NCBI GenBank assembly: GCA_905200435.1
Contig: CAJKKJ010000087.1
Coordinates: 1 to 5,040, forward strand
Length of the DNA stretch: 5,040 bases
Direction: 5' to 3'
From: an uncultured Bacillota bacterium
GTDB lineage: Bacteria; Bacillota_I; Bacilli_A; RF39; UBA660
Shown: positions 1-5,040 of the stretch, piece by piece
How positions within the stretch are numbered: position 1 is the first letter of the stretch
How the letters are laid out: every line of letters starts with the position of its first letter
Position numbers and translations under genes: made by a program
The notes under the pieces: generated by a model
Told to the model about the DNA's origin: nothing
The model's database searches: none
What the model saw: the letters and a program-made list of their open reading frames with translations, nothing else

Positions 1-2
1 TT

Positions 3-491
3 TCTGTAAAAGATAAAATAATAAATGCTGGATATAGTTTACTTAGATATTTATTCTTGTTTATGGTATTAACATTTGCATTCCCTAAATTATTAAAATA
101 CATTAAAACAAAATATGTATATAATAATGCTGGCGAGTATTTAACAACATGTGGAACAGGTGTCCTTGGAATGTTTATGTTCCCAATAATTGCAATTCTT
201 TTATTAATATCTAATATAGGAGTAAGTGTTGGATTAATTATGTTTGTATTATATTTTATATTAATGTATATGACAACAATTACATCTGGTTATATTTTGG
301 GTAATGTAATAAGCTCTAAAATAATAAAAAAGGAATTAAATGATTATTTAGTGGGACTAATTGGTATAGCTTTAATTGTTATATTAACTTATATTCCATA
401 TTTAGGAACATTTATTGGTTTAATAAGCTTATTATTTGGATTTGGAATTATTATTAAATTATTAATAAATCGTGAAAACAGGACTTTATAG
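3..491 (+). CDS. C-terminal part of a multi-spanning membrane protein, probably polymer-forming cytoskeletal (bactofilin-type) family; 5' end outside window
   Basis: The reading frame is open from the first complete codon (position 3) to TAG at 489-491, giving 162 residues of a protein that starts before the window. About five hydrophobic membrane segments are visible, roughly at visible residues 10-29, 49-68, 71-97, 115-131 and 135-155. Short polar, Lys-rich stretches separate them. The pattern of an FPK motif after the first segment, a P-I-I-A-I-L-L-L-I stretch, an N-I-G-V-S-x-G-L-I turn and a late I-P-Y-L-G motif resembles the membrane tail found C-terminal to bactofilin-like beta-helical domains in Gram-positive polymer-forming cytoskeletal proteins. 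The beta-helix itself would lie upstream and is not seen, so this family call is an inference from remembered tail patterns. The alternative is an unrelated polytopic membrane protein. An intrinsic terminator overlaps the end of the gene, so it probably ends its transcription unit. Confidence 0.6.
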   Translation, partial: SVKDKIINAGYSLLRYLFLFMVLTFAFPKLLKYIKTKYVYNNAGEYLTTCGTGVLGMFMFPIIAILLLISNIGVSVGLIMFVLYFILMYMTTITSGYILGNVISSKIIKKELNDYLVGLIGIALIVILTYIPYLGTFIGLISLLFGFGIIIKLLINRENRTL

Positions 492-502
492 TTCTGTTTT
501 TT
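475..502 (+). terminator. Intrinsic terminator overlapping the stop codon of the membrane-protein gene
   Basis: Positions 475-485 pair with 490-500 in an 11-bp stem with one G-U pair and a TTAT loop (486-489). A six-T run at 497-502 follows, partly paired with the A-run at the base of the stem. The TAG stop (489-491) lies across the loop and the top of the 3' arm, so terminating ribosomes would cover the hairpin. It separates the upstream gene from uvrC. Confidence 0.8.
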
Positions 503-504
503 AA

Positions 505-513
505 TGATATAAT
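505..513 (+). promoter_or_regulatory. Extended -10 promoter for uvrC
   Basis: TGATATAAT is a perfect extended -10 (TGnTATAAT), with the hexamer at 508-513. No good -35 hexamer is seen at 16-18 bp spacing; that place is occupied by the upstream terminator (485-490 reads TTTATA). An extended -10 can compensate for a poor -35. Transcription would start near 519-521, leaving a leader of only about 13 nt with the ribosome binding site AGGTG (520-524) almost at its 5' end, 8 nt before the ATG at 533. Confidence 0.65.
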
Positions 514-532
514 AACTTTAGGTGAAGAGAAA

Positions 533-2302
533 ATGATCAAAGAAAAACTTTCGTTAGTTCCACATTTGCCTGGGTCATATCAAATGAAAGATAAGTATGG
601 AACTATAATATATGTTGGAAAAGCAAAAGATTTAAAAAATAGATTAAGTTCATATTTTCATGGAACACATACTGGTAAAACAGCTAAATTAGTTGAAGAA
701 ATAGCTGATTTTGAATATATAGTTGTTGGTAGTAATGAAGAAGCTTTAATACTAGAAATTAATTTAATAAAAAAATATGATCCTAAATACAATATTTTAT
801 TAAGAGATGATAAAAGTTATCCATATATAGAAATAACAAATGAAAAAATACCTCGATTAATGATAGTAAGAAGTATAAATAGGAAAAAAAATAAAGGCAA
901 ATTATTTGGTCCATATCCTAATGTAAGTGCTGCTAGAGAAACTGTTAATATGTTAAATAGAATTTATCCACTAAAAAAATGCAATACTTTTCCTAAAAAG
1001 CCATGCTTATATTATCATATAGGAGAATGTTTAGGGTATTGTGCTTTTGATGTTCCTAAAGAAAAGATAGATAATATGATAAACGAAATAATAAGTTTTT
1101 TTAATGGAGATTATAAAGTAGTTACTCAAAAAATAGAAGAAGAAATGTATAGAGAAAGTAACTTATTACATTTTGAAAAAGCAAAAGAATTAAAAGATTT
1201 ACTAGATAGTATCAATGTAACAGTTGCTAAACAAAAAGTTGAAATTAATGATAAAAGAAATATTGATGTTTTTGGCTATTATGAAAGTAAAGGCTATTTA
1301 GCAATTCAAGTATTATTCATAAGAGGCTGTAAAATTCAGGAAAGACATAAAACTATAATTCCTTTATTAGATGATATAAGTGAACAATTAAGTAATTATA
1401 TCGCAACATTTTATGATAGTGGAGTTATAAAACCAAATTTAATAATTGCACCTGATTTAGTAGATGAAAGTATAAAATCATATTTGAATGTAAATATTGA
1501 AAAACCGGTAAAAGGTATTAAGAAAAAACTAGTTGAAATGGCTAATGAAAATGCCGAAATATCTTTGAATGAAAAATATGAATTAATAAAAAGAGATGAA
1601 GAGAGAAGTGAAGGAGCGAATAATGAGTTAAGGAATATATTAAAATTAGAAAAATTAGAGAGAATTGAAATTTTTGATAATAGTAATTTATTTGGTGAAT
1701 TCAATGTATCGGGAATGGTTGTATTTGTAAACGGTAAACCTAGTAAAAAGGATTATAGAAAATTTAAAATTACTTTAGATGTAAATGATGATTATGGAAC
1801 AATGAGAGAAGTAATATATAGAAGGTATTATAGATTGTTGCTTGAAAAAAGTAAGCTTCCTGATCTAATAATAGTTGATGGTGGTATTGGTCAGATGCAT
1901 GTTGCAAGAGAAGTGATTGATTCATTAAACTTGAATATTCCTGTTGTTGGATTAAAAAAAGATGACCATCATAGAACTAATAAATTACTTGCTTTTGAGC
2001 CAATAGAAGAAATAAACATTAAACAAGATAGTTTGTTATTTTTATACCTAGAAAGAGTGCAAGATGAAGTTCATAATTTCACAATTAATTATCATAAACA
2101 AATAAGAAGTAAAGGTTTATTATCAAGTACTTTGGATAGTATTGAAGGAATTGGTAGTAAAAGAAGAGATGAATTATTAAAAAAATATAAATCATTAAAG
2201 AAAATGAGTGAAGCAAGTGTCGAAGAATTGAGTGAAATTGTACCAAAAGAAGTAGCTTCAAAATTGAAAAAATTTTTAGAAAATTTAAATAACATTGTTT
2301 GA
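533..2302 (+). CDS. uvrC: UvrABC excinuclease subunit C
   Basis: This is the 589-residue nuclease of nucleotide excision repair. It makes the 3' and 5' incisions around a lesion after UvrA/UvrB recognition, and acts on DNA in the cytoplasm. Domains in order are as follows. The GIY-YIG nuclease spans residues 11-95, with GSY at 14-16, YVG at 27-29, Lys30, Arg37 and Glu75. A cysteine cluster at C150, C158, C166 and C170 matches the iron-sulfur ligands known in UvrC. The UvrB-binding UVR motif is at about 195-230. The RNase H-like nuclease is at about 376-530, with D382, D420, D449 (VDGG) and H514 (DEVH) aligning with E. coli D399, D438, D466 and H538. Tandem helix-hairpin-helix motifs lie at about 532-585. 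Length and motif order are normal, and nothing is broken. The ATG at 533 has AGGTG 8 nt upstream. The stop is TGA and the protein contains no tryptophan. No terminator is obvious after it, so read-through into the next gene is possible. Confidence 0.97.
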   Translation: MIKEKLSLVPHLPGSYQMKDKYGTIIYVGKAKDLKNRLSSYFHGTHTGKTAKLVEEIADFEYIVVGSNEEALILEINLIKKYDPKYNILLRDDKSYPYIEITNEKIPRLMIVRSINRKKNKGKLFGPYPNVSAARETVNMLNRIYPLKKCNTFPKKPCLYYHIGECLGYCAFDVPKEKIDNMINEIISFFNGDYKVVTQKIEEEMYRESNLLHFEKAKELKDLLDSINVTVAKQKVEINDKRNIDVFGYYESKGYLAIQVLFIRGCKIQERHKTIIPLLDDISEQLSNYIATFYDSGVIKPNLIIAPDLVDESIKSYLNVNIEKPVKGIKKKLVEMANENAEISLNEKYELIKRDEERSEGANNELRNILKLEKLERIEIFDNSNLFGEFNVSGMVVFVNGKPSKKDYRKFKITLDVNDDYGTMREVIYRRYYRLLLEKSKLPDLIIVDGGIGQMHVAREVIDSLNLNIPVVGLKKDDHHRTNKLLAFEPIEEINIKQDSLLFLYLERVQDEVHNFTINYHKQIRSKGLLSSTLDSIEGIGSKRRDELLKKYKSLKKMSEASVEELSEIVPKEVASKLKKFLENLNNIV

Positions 2303-2327
2303 CTAAATCCAATAATAGTGGTATCAT
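2299..2327 (+). promoter_or_regulatory. Sigma-A-type promoter overlapping the uvrC stop codon
   Basis: The -35 is TTGACT (2299-2304) and the -10 is TATCAT (2322-2327), with the optimal 17-bp spacing. TG at 2319-2320 makes it an extended -10 (TGGTATCAT). The uvrC stop codon TGA (2300-2302) lies inside the -35 hexamer. Transcription would start near 2333-2335, about 20 nt before the ATG at 2354. A perfect 6-bp inverted repeat, GACTAA (2301-2306) and TTAGTC (2329-2334), brackets the promoter. Confidence 0.7.
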
Positions 2328-2353
2328 ATTAGTCTATGTAAGGGGGAGTAGTT

Positions 2354-2758
2354 ATGATAAACAATGGTTGGATTGATGCAAATGGTAATATAATTTCTGT
2401 TAAAGAAAATATAAATGAAAGTGCATTTAATTTTTGTAATAAATATTTGCCACCACGTGTAAAAAACATTCTTGATTTATATATAATAAAATACGGAAAT
2501 ATAAATGAAATTGAAAGAAAAAAAGATGTTTATGCTGATTTTCTTGTGATAGTTTTAGGATTTATAAAAATAAGCAATAATAAAGTATGTGTTCCTGAAA
2601 ATAAATATGGGGAATACTCAAAAAAATATAAAAAAATATATGATCATTTTGGTTTTAAAGAAATGATTTATCCTAAATTAATTTATAATAGAACTACATG
2701 TGAATTTGTTAGTTTTAATGAGAAATCTATGTTATTTCAAAAAAAAATTGCTAGCTAA
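2354..2758 (+). CDS. Hypothetical protein, 134 residues, family not recognised
   Basis: I do not recognise this protein. It is complete, with a very strong ribosome binding site (AGGGGGAG, 2341-2348) about 5 nt before the ATG, its own promoter, and a terminator after it, so it is probably a real single-gene unit. There is no signal peptide and no clear membrane segment; a short hydrophobic stretch (FLVIVLGFI, residues 63-71) is more likely a buried helix or strand. The N-terminus contains G-W-I-D-A-N-G-N (residues 5-12), a turn-rich start of a type I associate with small uncharacterised Bacillota proteins. The middle is rich in Lys and Tyr. The charged composition suggests a soluble cytoplasmic protein. 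Its base composition matches its neighbours, giving no sign of recent transfer. A tandem 10-bp repeat (2621-2640) and a nine-A run (2739-2747) lie inside the gene. Confidence 0.75.
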   Translation: MINNGWIDANGNIISVKENINESAFNFCNKYLPPRVKNILDLYIIKYGNINEIERKKDVYADFLVIVLGFIKISNNKVCVPENKYGEYSKKYKKIYDHFGFKEMIYPKLIYNRTTCEFVSFNEKSMLFQKKIAS

Positions 2759-2777
2759 AAATTATTAAAAAAATTAT

Positions 2778-2807
2778 AAAAGGTACTTGAAAAAAGTGTC
2801 TTTTTTT
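2778..2807 (+). terminator. Intrinsic terminator after the 134-residue gene
   Basis: Positions 2778-2788 pair with 2794-2804 (11 bp, two G-U pairs) around a five-base GAAAA loop, and a seven-T run occupies 2801-2807. The stem begins 20 nt after the TAA at 2756-2758. Its loop side and T-run are reused as the -35 and spacer of the next promoter. Confidence 0.7.
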
Positions 2808-2815
2808 AGTATCAT
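2787..2815 (+). promoter_or_regulatory. Sigma-A-type promoter for the phosphoesterase operon, interleaved with the terminator
   Basis: The -35 is TTGAAA (2787-2792) and the -10 is TATCAT (2810-2815), spaced exactly 17 bp. The -10 hexamer and the preceding G are identical to those of the promoter at 2299-2327. Transcription would start near 2822, giving a leader of about 60 nt to the ATG at 2883. The T-rich spacer is the U-tract of the preceding terminator. Confidence 0.6.
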
Positions 2816-2827
2816 TTATATGAGGGT

Positions 2828-2876
2828 AGAAAGGGAACATGAAAATTTTTTTGTGTTTCCTTTTTATAAAAGGGAG
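2828..2876 (+). promoter_or_regulatory. Leader with two mutually exclusive hairpins, candidate attenuator or ribosome-binding-site switch
   Basis: Hairpin A pairs 2828-2844 with 2849-2865 (17 bp, four G-U pairs, four-base loop). It has a GGG/CC core and ends in a five-T run, so it looks terminator-like. Hairpin B pairs 2856-2864 with 2868-2876 (9 bp, two G-U pairs, loop TAT) and would bury the ribosome binding site at 2871-2877. Both need the same strand, 2856-2864, so only one can form at a time. A leaves the ribosome binding site free and B hides it. No known riboswitch or T-box consensus is recognisable. A and T runs make chance pairing easy here, so this is a structural prediction only. 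Confidence 0.4.
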
Positions 2877-2877
2877 G
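2871..2877 (+). promoter_or_regulatory. Ribosome binding site that fixes the start of the first phosphoesterase gene
   Basis: AGGGAGG lies 5 nt before the ATG at 2883. The same frame stays open upstream to a TTG at 2787 and an ATG at 2820. The TTG sits inside the terminator stem and the predicted -35, the ATG overlaps the predicted transcription start, and neither has a ribosome binding site. The start at 2883 is therefore preferred. Confidence 0.85.
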
Positions 2878-2882
2878 TTTAT

Positions 2883-4088
2883 ATGAGAAAAAGTGAATTT
2901 TTAAAAATAATCAAAAAAATGATTATGACAAATGAATTAAATACAAGTGTTGAAGAAATATCAGCTAAACTTGATATTCCCGAAGAAAAATGTATTGAAT
3001 TATTAAAAGAATGTGGCATCGATATTTTAAACGAGTGTGTAGAAGATTACTTAAATGAAAGTGCTGATATAAGTATTGATGATAAAAAAAATAGAGTTTT
3101 AGGATATTTGAGAAAAGAAACAAGTATTAAAACAATAGCAGAAAATATGAATTTAAGTGAATTAGAAGTTTCTGGAATTATAAAAGAATTAAAAGAAGAT
3201 GGCTATAATATTTTCCATATAATAAGAAATGGTGAAGAAGTAGCGCATAATTTAGGTAATGAAAGTTTGAGAAACCAAACAATAGTTGAATTACCAATAA
3301 AAAATGAATTTTCTTTTTTGGCAATATCTGATACAAGATTATGTTCATATAATGAACAAATGAGTATTCTTAGTGAAATATATAAAAGGGGCTTTATATT
3401 TGGTGCAGATTTTGTATTACATATGGGTGATCTAACGGAAGGAATATATACTAATAACTATTTAAAAGATACTGTATTTGCCCATGATACAGAATCTCAA
3501 AAAGAATATGTTGTAAATAACTATCCATATATTCCAGGCATGCCAACTTATTTTATAATTGGTGATCATGATGAAAGTCATATTAAAGCAAGTGGTGAAA
3601 ATATTGGAAAATTAATTAGTAATGAAAGAAAAGATATGAATTATGTTGGTCAAAGAAGGGGTATTATAAAAGCTGGAAACACTAATATATTAATGCGTCA
3701 TCCTAATGGAAAAGTTGCATATACAATGTCATATAAATCCCAAAGACATATTAATGCTATGCGAAGTGAAGATAAAGTAAATGTTATATTAAATGGACAC
3801 TGGTGTTATATGGATGAATATGTCTTAAGAAAAATCCATCAATTTTCTATTCCAAGTATTGTTGCAACAACACCAGAGATGGATTTCCAAGATACACCAA
3901 ATACAATAGGAGCTTATATTATAAATGTAAAATTAGATGAAAAAGGTAATTTTTTAAAAACAACAAATAGAAAAATGGTTTATTATCAAACATTAAAAGA
4001 AGATTATAGAAGAATTAAGCCACTTATTTTAGACGAAAAATCATCTGAATATGAGAAGATGTTAGTATTAAGAAATGAGGTAAAATAA
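2883..4088 (+). CDS. Helix-turn-helix/metallophosphoesterase fusion protein with degenerate active site (probable pseudoenzyme paralogue)
   Basis: This protein has 401 residues. The N-terminus carries two helix-turn-helix-like modules: a diverged one at about 8-50 and a clearer, winged-helix-like one at about 70-122 (TIAENMN, turn, VSGIIKELKEDGYNI, then a beta-like wing). Residues 143-350 form a calcineurin-like phosphoesterase domain closely related to the next gene: 26 of 50 residues are identical in an ungapped block (207-256 here, 147-196 there). The metal motifs are altered. DxH reads D150-T-R152, GD is intact (G182-D183), GNHD reads G-D228-H-D, the later His is kept (H273), and GHxH reads G-H306-W-C308. 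Loss of the two His ligands suggests weak, altered or no hydrolysis; a regulatory or structural partner role is inferred. Its stop overlaps the next start (TAATG). No signal peptide or membrane segment is visible, so it is probably cytoplasmic. Substrate unknown. Confidence 0.85.
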   Translation: MRKSEFLKIIKKMIMTNELNTSVEEISAKLDIPEEKCIELLKECGIDILNECVEDYLNESADISIDDKKNRVLGYLRKETSIKTIAENMNLSELEVSGIIKELKEDGYNIFHIIRNGEEVAHNLGNESLRNQTIVELPIKNEFSFLAISDTRLCSYNEQMSILSEIYKRGFIFGADFVLHMGDLTEGIYTNNYLKDTVFAHDTESQKEYVVNNYPYIPGMPTYFIIGDHDESHIKASGENIGKLISNERKDMNYVGQRRGIIKAGNTNILMRHPNGKVAYTMSYKSQRHINAMRSEDKVNVILNGHWCYMDEYVLRKIHQFSIPSIVATTPEMDFQDTPNTIGAYIINVKLDEKGNFLKTTNRKMVYYQTLKEDYRRIKPLILDEKSSEYEKMLVLRNEVK

Positions 4089-5040
4089 TGTATAACGAAG
4101 AAGAATATAAAAGATTATTTAAAGTAATAAAAAATGGAGTTGAATTAAATACATTAGCGCTAGAACTAAATTTAAAAACTGTTGAAGTTAGTGGACTTAT
4201 TGAAGCTTTAAAAATAAGAGGTTATGATATTGATTTAAGAGTTAAAGGAGATAAAATAGTTGTTTATAAAAAAAATATTGTTAGAACAACTAAACATATT
4301 AAACCAGAAATTGAGAGTTTAAATCATATTAAACTTTGCCTTTTATCAGATACCCATTTATGTACTAAAGAACAACAATTGGGAATTGTAAATGAAATAT
4401 ATAAAGAAGGATATAAAAGAGGCGTGAATATTTATCTTCATAGTGGAGATGTAATTGATGGTGATTTTACTAAAATAAGACCTGATCAAAACTATCAAAT
4501 TTTCCGAAGAGGATTTGATGAACAAGTTGAATATGTAATAGATTATTATCCTAAAGTTAAGGGAGCAAAAACATATTTTATTGAAGGATCACATGATCAA
4601 ACACATGTTAAAAATGGAGGCGCTACTCCTGGTAAATGGATTAGTAGAGTAAGAAAAGATATGATATATATGGGAACTCCTGAAGCTACTATAGTTTTTG
4701 GTAATACCAAAATAAAACTTCAACATCCAGGTGGAGGATGTGCAAGAAGTTTGTCTTATAAACCTCAAATTGCAATTGATGCAATGGGAAGTGATGATAA
4801 ACCGAATATTTTTATACAAGGACACTTTCATAAAGCTTATTCTGGAATGTATAGAAATGTTCAATTTTTCTTAGTACCTTCTACTATGAATCAAAGTGGA
4901 TTTATGAAAATGAATAATTTACAGAGTATAATTGGAGCTTATTTTGTTGATCTATATTTAGATAAAAAAGGCCATATTGAATATATGGATACTGATTGCT
5001 TTTTATACGATAAAAATGATATTGATGAAAATGATTATAA
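4088..5040 (+). CDS. Helix-turn-helix/metallophosphoesterase fusion protein with intact metal ligands; 3' end outside window
   Basis: The frame is open from ATG 4088 to the window end, giving 317 complete codons. The paralogue's shorter tail suggests only a few dozen residues are missing. A single winged-helix-like module at about 7-60 (VSGLIEALKIRGYDI, with a wing after it) precedes a calcineurin-like phosphoesterase domain from about residue 80. Visible ligands are D88 and H90 (DTH), D121 (HSGD), H169 in G-S-H-D (Ser168 replaces the usual Asn), H213 (QHPGG), and H246 and H248 (GHFH). This is the metal-ligand pattern of Mre11/SbcD-like and other metallophosphoesterases, so hydrolysis of a phosphate ester is likely. 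A nucleic-acid substrate is suggested only by the helix-turn-helix module. The start has GAGGT at 4077-4081, inside the previous gene, and overlaps its stop by one base, so translation is probably coupled. Confidence 0.9.
   Translation, partial: MYNEEEYKRLFKVIKNGVELNTLALELNLKTVEVSGLIEALKIRGYDIDLRVKGDKIVVYKKNIVRTTKHIKPEIESLNHIKLCLLSDTHLCTKEQQLGIVNEIYKEGYKRGVNIYLHSGDVIDGDFTKIRPDQNYQIFRRGFDEQVEYVIDYYPKVKGAKTYFIEGSHDQTHVKNGGATPGKWISRVRKDMIYMGTPEATIVFGNTKIKLQHPGGGCARSLSYKPQIAIDAMGSDDKPNIFIQGHFHKAYSGMYRNVQFFLVPSTMNQSGFMKMNNLQSIIGAYFVDLYLDKKGHIEYMDTDCFLYDKNDIDENDY

Noticed and set aside
57..491. A complete 144-residue gene starting at TTG 57
   Set aside because: The frame is open to the window edge, the sequence before 57 already encodes part of the first membrane segment, and no ribosome binding site precedes the TTG. 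It is a gene cut by the window.
1411..1704. Minus-strand open frame of 97 codons inside uvrC
   Set aside because: It lies wholly inside a gene whose + strand product is certain. Its Ser/Phe/Leu-rich product is the mirror of Lys/Asn/Glu codons, and no ribosome binding site was found.
2260..2292. A/T hairpin at the end of uvrC as a terminator
   Set aside because: The A and T runs can pair, but there is no GC core and no T-run after the stem, so it is probably a composition effect.
533..2302. TGA read as tryptophan (Mycoplasma-type code)
   Set aside because: UvrC ends at a TGA exactly where the family normally ends, the three tryptophans in the window are TGG, and no gene has an internal TGA.
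2085..2327. Two minus-strand open frames (2085-2327 and 2092-2295) over the 3' end of uvrC
   Set aside because: They overlap each other and the conserved UvrC helix-hairpin-helix region. Their compositions are typical of antisense shadows.
2787..2882. Extended N-terminus of the first phosphoesterase (TTG 2787 or ATG 2820)
   Set aside because: These bases form the terminator, promoter and leader. Neither start has a ribosome binding site, and the ATG at 2883 has AGGGAGG at ideal spacing.
4589..4864. Minus-strand open frame of 91 codons
   Set aside because: It is antisense to the conserved phosphoesterase core (GSHD to GHFH motifs). The product is low-complexity and matches nothing recognisable.
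1..5040. CRISPR array, tRNA, rRNA, insertion sequence or phage attachment site
   Set aside because: No regularly spaced repeats, no cloverleaf or rRNA-like sequence, no transposase motifs and no flanking repeats were found in reading through the window.

Overview
The window is very A+T-rich (about three quarters by eye) and densely coded, with every gene on the + strand. It uses strong AGG-type ribosome binding sites, extended -10 promoters and compact U-tract terminators. This points to a low-GC Gram-positive lineage (Bacillota/Bacilli, or a Mycoplasmatota-related gut lineage). The standard bacterial code fits: the UvrC gene ends in TGA, all three tryptophans in the window are TGG, and no gene has an in-frame TGA. 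A precise taxon cannot be given.

Layout. (1) Positions 3-491 hold the C-terminal end of a multi-spanning membrane protein, probably the membrane part of a polymer-forming cytoskeletal (bactofilin-type) protein. It closes with an intrinsic terminator that overlaps its own stop codon. (2) A consensus extended -10 then drives uvrC (533-2302), a complete nucleotide-excision-repair endonuclease with all its expected catalytic and cysteine residues. (3) A good sigma-A-type promoter overlaps the uvrC stop codon and serves a 134-residue orphan protein (2354-2758), which is followed by a terminator. (4) That terminator is interleaved with a third promoter. Its predicted leader of about 60 nt can fold into two mutually exclusive hairpins, one of which hides the ribosome binding site of the next gene. 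(5) Two tandem, translationally coupled paralogues follow (2883-4088 and 4088 to beyond the window end). Each joins N-terminal helix-turn-helix-like modules to a calcineurin-like metallophosphoesterase domain.

The most interesting part is this last pair. The downstream copy keeps the usual DxH, GD, H and GHxH metal ligands. The upstream copy has lost two of them (DxH to DxR, GHxH to GHxC). By the Mre11-type ligand scheme both lost residues belong to the same metal site. The stop and start codons overlap by one base (TAATG). The arrangement looks like a co-expressed pseudoenzyme plus active enzyme, each with putative DNA-binding modules and possibly working as a heteromer. I cannot name a described system that it matches. 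A direct functional link to the neighbouring uvrC is not shown by the sequence, because a terminator and two promoters separate them.
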